NCBI GenBank assembly: GCA_905250115.1
Contig: CAJNOI010000066.1
Location: forward strand, 142,955-206,954
Direction: 5' to 3'
DNA: 64,000 nt
Origin: Adineta steineri
Taxonomy: Eukaryota > Rotifera > Eurotatoria > Adinetida > Adinetidae
The notes beneath the pieces are model-generated. The model was not told where the DNA came from. It saw only the letters and a program-made list of their open reading frames with translations, and searched no databases. Within the stretch, counting starts at the first letter, position 1. Every line of letters starts with the position of its first letter. The position numbers and the translations under genes are program-made. This document shows positions 57,097 through 64,000 of this stretch, piece by piece.

Positions 57097-57543
57097 TTAT
57101 CCACATGCTTCTTGTTTATATACTTGTGAACGTTCTTTATAAAAATTCGCTTGTTTCAAATATTGTTCTGCTTGTTGACGAAGATATGTTTCTATTTCTT
57201 TGAAAAGTCTTTGCAATAAATCATTTTCATGTTCAAATATTAACATTTTATCTGTAAAATCTATTGCCCAACTAGTATGACTAGATATTGAACCACAGAA
57301 TAAATATATTTGATGTATATAATCATAATCATAAATTAATGGTACGACTTTTGAACCAAATGAACCAGAAAGAATAAAAAATATTGTTTCATTGACATGA
57401 TTTTCAAGAAATGTAATACATTGATTGATTTCAGCAAAGACTTTTACGCATTGTTGTTGATCTTGACTTAGTTTAGTACGAAAACTACTCACAGGATCAT
57501 TAGCATTGTCATCGAGCCACACAATTAATTGACTGCAATTCAT
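57097..57543 (-). CDS. stand-alone N-terminal domain of bdelloid ART/TPR-type proteins
   Basis: Single exon, 148 aa. LIVWLDDNANDP, then FAEINQCITFLENHVNETIF, FFILSGSFGSKVVPLIYDYD and IHQIYLFCGSISSHTSWAID match the N-terminal domain that precedes ADP-ribosyltransferase and TPR regions in many bdelloid proteins. Here it ends after a short coiled-coil-like helix (LRQQAEQYLKQANFYKERSQ) with a stop. Either a mini-protein or a 5' remnant of a longer gene; no ART or TPR coding is visible downstream. Role of the domain is not established. Confidence 0.6.
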   Translation of the reverse strand: MNCSQLIVWLDDNANDPVSSFRTKLSQDQQQCVKVFAEINQCITFLENHVNETIFFILSGSFGSKVVPLIYDYDYIHQIYLFCGSISSHTSWAIDFTDKMLIFEHENDLLQRLFKEIETYLRQQAEQYLKQANFYKERSQVYKQEACG

Positions 57544-57970
57544 TACCTTTTATTATTCAACAGAAACTGAATGTAGAATGTCATTACGACCAAACCAAAA
57601 CAATATTTATATAGTTATATCGAAAAAACTTATCTCAAACGAGCCTATGCAATGGATGTTTTTTACCAACATAAAACGGTTTTTTCTCAGCCTCAGTAGT
57701 AAGAAAAGAAATGTTTTCCTTTCTTTTTCTCTGGCAGGGCTACCTTATTTTTTTCTTATCAAATGTACTCAAGAATAATCAACCTCAACATGGTTTTTTC
57801 CACTCACGTAATCGAATGAAGCGTTAGGGGTTTTTTTCACATCAAGTATACCTTTCTTTTTGTGCTTATTATTTTTTTATCGACATAATCGATGGGAAAA
57901 TTATTTTGAGGCTCTCTCCTGAGAAACGATTTCCCACTGAACATGGTCATCTTAGACTCAAATTGTTAAA

Positions 57971-58065
57971 GATGAGTGGTGGGTGTGAGTGGGTGTAAGT
58001 GTAAATGTAGGTATTGTGTTCTTCTTCTTTTCACACCCACCCACATCAACACCCACACTCCACTT
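57971..58065. repeat. telomere-like foldback, long arms
   Basis: Left arm GATGAGTGGTGGGTGTGAGT then GGGTGTAAGTGT; right arm CACACCCACCCACATC then AACACCCACACTCCACTT. Arms of about 35 nt. Confidence 0.65.
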
Positions 58066-58247
58066 GGAGAAAGTAAGTGACTGTGCATGTTTTTGTTGGT
58101 AACTGATAAGAAACTTTTCGACGATGAAATATCAGGTTATCAGTGAAAATTTCCAATTATATGCTTTTCGTTACAAGAGAAGGCGTAGAACATGAGTTTT
58201 TTCTTTTAAAATTTCCAATTTGACTGGCGTGTCGAATGACTGAGGAT

Positions 58248-58393
58248 TCTTGAGAGTGAGCGTAAGTGTGGTGCGGGTGGCTGAGGATGTGTGTGTGTGT
58301 GTGTGTGTGGTTGGTGTAGGTGGTTGCGATTGGCATGATCGTTCTTCGCTTACAGCTACACCCATCCACACTCACATTCACACCCATACTCTC
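58248..58393. repeat. telomere-like foldback with internal (TG)n
   Basis: Left arm CTTGAGAGTGAGCGTAAGTG, a (TG)11-12 microsatellite at about 58287-58309, right arm CACCCATCCACACTCACATT then CACACCCATACTCTC. The largest copy, with a dinucleotide run apparently grown from the arm. Confidence 0.65.
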
Positions 58394-58797
58394 TTTTATA
58401 TATTAAATATCTTTTCTACCAAACATGTTTCATCTATTTTCAGATTATAAATTCATCTTTTCTGTTCAAACATTTCGCATAAACTATAGCTCATCAATTA
58501 ACCACCATCGTTCTAATAGTTAATTCATCATCAACAAACTTGTGAGATGTAAATTGCATTGAATAGGATGACAAAGACTAATTTAAGCACAAATTAGTCG
58601 AGGAATTCGTAACAAAACAAGAGCAGCTTTCTTAAGTTAAAGATTTTTCATGAAATAATTATTTGAATAGATATTTATAATAAGGAATATGGTGATTTGC
58701 TCAAAAGTAGATGTTTTATTAAATTGAAACTGATGTTTGTCTGATCTACAGATATTATTAGAAGTTTGATTGTCTTTTTAATGCTGGAACTGTAATT

Positions 58798-59348
58798 CTC
58801 TTTCTCGTAGAGGAGAGTCCAGTAAACATAAATAGTTTGATTGCTTGCTTGCTTGTATGTCCGCAGGGTCAAAAAAGCATCGAAGAATGATTTTTCGAAA
58901 AAGACATTTCTGGAGGTATTTCGATGCAGGGACTTCGAATCTGCTGTTAGTTTTTCAAAATTCTTTAAAAAAATTTTTTTTAGATAAAGGACCCTTCCCA
59001 GGTCAATCACGCCCGACCGGATTCCGTCGTTTCCATATAATTCCGATCGGAACACGTCGAAATTTCACCAGAATCCTAACTAAAGGATTCCGACCTTCGG
59101 ATTCTACAGGATCCGTCGAAAATCCGACCGAATTCTGTCGGATTGTAACGGATTCCGACGAAAGCCGGACCGGAATCCGTTAGTTAGGATTGTTTCTCCT
59201 GGGTTTTTTACAAAAAAAAGTCTTTTTTATAGAAAATTTGACGAAGTGGTTTTTGAGGTCGGGGAACACGAATCTGATGTTAGTGTTTGCAAGTTATACA
59301 GGCAAAAGGTCCCGTAGCATTGGAGAACACCATTTCTACGAGAAAGAG
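58798..59348. mobile_element. small TIR element (copy B) with nested insertion
   Basis: Same 14-bp terminal inverted repeats as copy A (58798-58811 and 59335-59348) and matching flanks. It is 551 bp because about 318 bp (58951-59268) are inserted between two near-identical 15-mers (CGAATCTG[C/A]TGTTAG). The insert is richer in GC, with many GGATTCCG-like units, and a strong 21-bp inverted repeat at 59072-59092 and 59171-59191 (AATCCTAACTAA[A/C]GGATTC...). Confidence 0.6.
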
Positions 59349-59389
59349 CTAAGCGAGTCCTTAGACGAGCGTTACTTGTGATATAACTG

Positions 59390-61388
59390 CATCACATCTC
59401 AATCGTAATCAAATATATTGGCATTCATACCCATCTCTTCCATTTATGCTTACAAAAATACACGAGAACCATGTTTGAGATACTTCAGCTTTATTAGGAC
59501 CATGAATGTGAGTGTGAGATTCTAGATCCCAAAATCAAGCAGGTGAATTTCAATCAGTATTATGATATATTAATCAAGAGAAGTGAATAAAACTTTAGAA
59601 TTGATGTTCACAGTATATTTACTAAAATATCTTCATATTTCTCATACAAAGAAATACAAATTAAAAGTTAATCAACGATATCCATAACAAGTAAAATGTG
59701 TAAATGTTTTGCAGAATACCGCAATAGATCTGAAACGTCGAAAATTTCGTGAACATGAGTATGGTTGACTACTAGAGACAAACCTAGTAAAATCACAGTC
59801 AGTCTCATTTATTCACTCACACTCTCGCTCACGTTATATTGAAAAAAAGAATAACTTTTAATACATCATACGACAAAAAAAGATATTCATATTGGAAAAC
59901 TATTAAATGGCTTCTTATTTCTAATTATGAAGAAAAGTCAGTTTGATGCTATCAGTTCATTCCTATTTTAGTATTCAGTTTTCAACATATTACACATTGT
60001 GTTTCTTCTTAATAAATAAACTAAAATAATTATAATCGAATGGTTTACTACGCAATTCTTGACGGATTTTTCATAGACGATTTTTGTTAACGTTGTAGTT
60101 AGAAATGTGTCAAAAAATGAGATGAAATCATGAATATTTTATTTTAAAAAAATGAAGTATTTATTAGTGAGCGAAATAAACCAAGGAAGAGTCCCCGAAG
60201 GTTCTCCACTTTTGTTTAAGATAATGAACAATAAGAAGAATTAAAATAATTATTCTTCTTATTTATAAAAGATATCCATTACAAAAATACGTTAGTGGTA
60301 GAATACAAAGAACACATATGTATAATAGTAAAACAGAGTGAAAGAAAAAGAAAGAAATATAAAACAGAAAAGAAAAAAAAAGTACCTATGTAACAATTGT
60401 TTTTCTTATCAAAACTGTTTGCATCTTTCTTCATTCAACATTTTGGTTGCTATACTTTTTTTGGATGTTGTTAATGCCTATCAACATCGCGATAGTTTAT
60501 ACGTCTTAAAGATTTTCTTTGGATTGAAACATAAAGAAAGCATTTAACTTCAGTCTTGATCAATTTTCAATTCATACCCTTCTTTTCCTAGTAATAAAAT
60601 AATTAAGAGAAGAATTTATATATATCTAGCATATTCCTTTTCGAGAGAGACTTTTTCTTACCAAAGAGCCATGCGACTATGAAATATTTTGTTAGAACAG
60701 CAAGAAGACTTTTGAGTCAATAATTTAAAGAATCTAGTCAGAAAAATTTGAAAAGATACCTCGCTCTCTGCCAAATCTTGGAGATTTTTTTCGAAAACTT
60801 TCAAAGTTTTATGATAAACTCGAAAAAATCTAAGTTTAACCTATTTTTCGTCTCTATTTTTCTGTCTGTAGGCTCAATAAGTTATTTTCTGTTGATATAA
60901 TCTTGCGAATAGTTCACGATTTGTACATATCTATATTGATATGTGTCAGAAATTTATATTAAACTACGCCCATACTACCCTGTCTTTTTACGTCATCAAA
61001 ACAATACAACAACAGTAGATTTAAAATTATTTGTGTGTTGGTTACCATTTAAATCTCATTCCTCTTTACTCATTGCAAAATCAGAGAGAAGGATTTTAAT
61101 AAAACAAACAAAAATATAATATTCTCTGTTGGTTGATTTTTCTTTCATCTATGTTGCGAAATAATCTATTAAAATTTCTTTTTTTCTCTCATCTCAAGAG
61201 CAAACATTTCATCATCAATTATCAATGCAGTTTTTTTGTAAACTCTGAGGACAAACACACATACGTATAAAAGAAGAAACAAAATTCATTCTATATTCAC
61301 TCTAAAAACATAAACGTTGAATCTCAGTTTGCTGTGTGATCGTGTATTTCATTACACAAAGAAGAAACAACAGTTGTCCACTAACATT
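59390..61388. other. intergenic DNA, no gene seen
   Basis: About 2 kb of AT-rich sequence. Weak telomere-like traces (GAATGTGAGTGTGAG near 59504 and CACTCACACTCTCGCTCACG near 59815) are too far apart to be one element. The right end is the promoter side of the next gene. Confidence 0.4.
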
Positions 61389-63994
61389 ATGGAACAGGTT
61401 TTACGCCTTGTCCTTTTCATTTTATATACACTATGTTGTATGATTGATGGTGATCATTTTCGTGGTGGTATCATTTCATGGTAAGTATACTTAAATAATG
61501 CTTGTTCTTCTAATCAACCTTGCATATTTTACTTTTTACGTTCTTCTTTTTCTTAGGCGTCCGTTAAATAATACAGTAACGGGCACGTCTACACAGATTC
61601 TTTTACATCAAAGATACTTTTGGTATAGATTATGGGGCAGTTTTCCTGCACCTTTATGCTTCGAATCAGATATCCTTATCCAAAGACCTATTAATGTATC
61701 CGGTGCTACTTTGCTCTGTTTAAGAAACTGCACAAGTTCTAATTATCCTACAAGTGGACTTTCAGCCAATATGATAACTTCAGATTGTGATACAAGCTCG
61801 ATCATTCAATCATGGGGTGGTGAACGCTACGATACTTTGACAATGCCTTTGACAACATCAATTACAATTGGCTATACAGGAAGTGCATGGATGACTACAC
61901 TCTGGAAAGGTTTTAGTGGTGCATGGGCAATTGTCAATCGAATGAATCTAGCTCCGAGACCTGATGGTTATATCAATTCCAGTCCTGTTACAACTACATT
62001 ACCATGTATACTTTACCAAAGAGGTGTACCAGTAGTTCATATTGTACAAATGGCAGATAATGATGGTACTGATATATTGCAATGTCGTTGGTCCAACTCG
62101 AATTCCACATATAATTACAACCGAAATGATGAATGTGGAAGTGTCTGTATGGCATTACCCCCGCCATATACACTTACCGGATCCAATTGTACGTTAACTT
62201 TCACTCTAACAGTTGCTAATAAATATTATGCTTGTGCACTGCAAATCGAAGATTATTATGACTCTAGCTCCCCGAATCCAATGAGTTCAGTTCCAATACA
62301 ATTCTTATTCTATGCATACAATATTACAGCTGGTGCATGTGCAACTGCTCCTTTAATTATTGGTGTCCGTCCAAATAGAGGTATGAATGTATATTCTATT
62401 CTAAATTAAACTTAAACATTTAAAAATACTATCTTTTGTCTATTTAATTCTTTTTAGCTTGCATTGGAGTTCCAATTGGTAAGTGCAGTGGATGCTTTTT
62501 CTTTTCTAATATTTACAATCTATGTTTTAGGTGTTCAGCTCAATGAAACTGTACAGGTACAAACATACTGTCCTGGCCAAACAATTGTTAATTTTGTCAC
62601 TAGTTCACCTGTTGGAATGACACATAGTGCTATTAGTAATCCAAGTTCTGGTGAGTAGTGGATAGTAGTTTGTTAGAATATGCAAATTTTTGAATTTGAA
62701 ATATAATATCACAGGTTTGTGGGTAATGACATTGACATGGACACCCTCATCAACACAATTAGGTCCTCAAGGTTTTTGTGCTGGTGCAATGGACAATAGT
62801 AGTTTACAATCAGCTCCATGGTGTATTACATATCTAGTTGGCTATGACTCACCAAATTTAATTCGTCCCACATTGGTACAAGGATCAGCAAGTCCAATAG
62901 GTACTGTCTTTTCAAATCAATCGTTGTTTTCGATACAAGGTAGGCATTTTTCCGACATATAGTTTGCTTTTGTTTCTAACTTAATCTCTTATTCTCTATT
63001 CTCTACTTTAATTAAACAGCAACAAATGCAGTTGGTCGTCCTTCTCGTAATGGAACAAATATCTGCTTTCACTTGGACACTACAAATGCATCAGTTCTAT
63101 GTTATGATGCTGGATATTCTCCAAATGTTATTTACACTGGATATACAATTGTGATTGTAACAACTATAACATGGACACCTGGTCAATCCTATTATGTAAC
63201 AATGGATAATGGATTTGCTAGTGGAAGTGTATTCTGTCGTAAGCTTTTTTTGTCTATTTTTTTTCGTTAAAGTAAAAGATTAAATATTTTTATTAAAATC
63301 GATGTAATTGAAAAGATGCTGAATCGTTAGCCATTACTGATAAAACATTTTGGCGATTCGATATCTGGAATCCAGCACTTTCAAGTACAACTACAACAAC
63401 CACTACTCCACCAACAACTCATACAGTTACAAGCCTAGGAACAACTACTACTTCAATCAATACTGCAGTAAGTTTATTTAAATTGTCATTTTTTATTCTC
63501 AATACTACACTTTTTCATAGTGTACAACAAGTGGAATAGTAGTAACTAGTACGAATGCTTCTACAACTACAACAACTGCCAGTACTACACCTCCAACTAC
63601 AGCTGGTAAGAAATGATATTTTCAATAAAATATTTCATTTTGATAGAGTACTTTATAATTGATTAATTCGTATTATAGCTCCAACAACAGCAGGCCCGAC
63701 TACCACAGGCGTAACAACTGAATCAACTATTCCTGTTTTTTATCCACTAGATTTCGTAAGTTTCTATTGAAATATGATTAATATCCCTGACATAAATACA
63801 TATGTATATATTAGGAAAATGCATGTAAACAACCAGTTGCAATTATGTCAGCAGTTCTCATGGTTGCTTTCATGCCCATACATACTCTGGCAATGTATGC
63901 TGCTTTCACAAAGTTCACGAATATGTTCAAACCATCAAACATTGCCGCAAAAGCAAGACATCAACAACGAATGAAAAATATTCTTCGACGCTAA
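61389..63994 (+). CDS. Thr-rich single-pass membrane glycoprotein
   Basis: Ten exons: 61389-61480, 61557-62380, 62458-62478, 62531-62650, 62715-62939, 63020-63238, 63331-63467, 63521-63605, 63679-63755 and 63815-63994; 659 aa, all in phase. Signal peptide MEQVLRLVLFILYTLCCMID, then GGIISWRPLNNTVTGTSTQI, the opening shared by large rotifer surface proteins. The ectodomain has repeated units with conserved aromatic and Cys residues (LWVMTLTWTPSSTQ and ITWTPGQSYYVTMDNG). A Thr-rich mucin-like stalk comes from three exons (TTTTTTPPTTHT, STTTTTASTTPPTT, APTTAGPTTTGV). An anchor follows at PVAIMSAVLMVAFMPIHTLA, and a basic tail ends MKNILRR. A 21-nt micro-exon (62458-62478) is retained in frame. 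Likely a surface or matrix contact protein; ligand unknown. Confidence 0.8.
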
Positions 63995-64000
63995 AGACAA

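Larger units (their letters stand above)
57544..58797. other. intergenic DNA with two foldbacks, no gene seen
   Basis: Holds elements at 57971 and 58248. Open frames that cross these on either strand are products of the GT/AC-rich repeats. Confidence 0.45.

Noticed and set aside
58157-58450. Three overlapping frames rich in Thr-His or Val-Cys
   Set aside because: They are translations of the TG/AC-rich foldback and microsatellite on both strands.
59503-59834. Paired GT-rich and AC-rich sites as one large foldback
   Set aside because: Over 280 nt apart with weak complementarity and no family terminus.
1-64000. Retrovirus-like, Polinton-like or other capsid-bearing elements, CRISPR arrays, rRNA
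   Set aside because: None recognised on either strand; no long terminal repeats, regular spacer arrays or conserved rRNA stretches were seen.

Overview
This window looks like gene-dense, AT-rich nuclear DNA from a bdelloid rotifer. The evidence is: small GT-AG introns, mostly 45-80 nt; the typical bdelloid repertoire (secreted NHL-repeat proteins, F-box proteins with leucine-rich repeats, divergent 7TM receptors, FG-GAP remnants, Thr-rich single-pass surface proteins, the N-terminal domain of ART/TPR proteins); many genes of bacterial, fungal or plant type; and dozens of TGTGGG units, the telomeric hexamer reported for Adineta vaga. No species call is possible from this window alone.

Layout. 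1-8 kb: an NHL protein whose long intron carries a hAT-type MITE with a perfect 8-bp target duplication, an F-box gene and a 4-TM protein, all on the minus strand. 9-11 kb: a 7TM receptor (minus). 12.7-16.3 kb: an inverted duplication with arms of about 1.45 kb, each carrying a small secreted 8-cysteine protein that matches the class I hydrophobin signature; the plus copy is intact and the minus copy is frameshifted. 16.5-20.1 kb: a gene relic, a foldback element, a 2-TM zinc-ribbon protein, a small TIR element and an FG-GAP relic. 20.5-23.4 kb: a nicotianamine-synthase-like gene and a UDP-glycosyltransferase. 23.7-25.5 kb: an F-box/LRR gene made of ten 84-nt LRR exons. 26-36 kb: a 7TM receptor, a propeller relic, a DUF4291 gene, an APH-type kinase, and a mosaic block holding inverted copies of the 9-kb receptor and of the zinc-ribbon gene. 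38-44.7 kb: a rhodopsin-like receptor, a KEX1-like serine carboxypeptidase and a type II thioesterase. 45-51 kb: a stalked membrane protein, a carboxylesterase and a secreted beta-repeat protein. 51-58 kb: three genes each carrying an apparent frameshift, an intact 14-3-3 gene and a stand-alone ART/TPR-type N-terminal domain. 58.8-59.4 kb: a nested repeat. 61.4-64 kb: a ten-exon Thr-rich membrane glycoprotein.

The strongest observations are (1) a hydrophobin-type gene pair in an animal-type genome, sitting in a palindrome, and (2) a family of more than twenty short foldback elements whose terminal inverted repeats, consensus ATCTTGAGGGTGTGGGTG, are built from the telomere-like hexamer. Some of these share loop sequences, so they look like copies of a mobile or dispersing element rather than random telomeric debris. 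Several neighbouring genes look horizontally acquired, which fits the reported enrichment of foreign genes in telomere-proximal bdelloid DNA. No operon or single pathway links the genes. All intron joins, identities and family calls below were made by eye.
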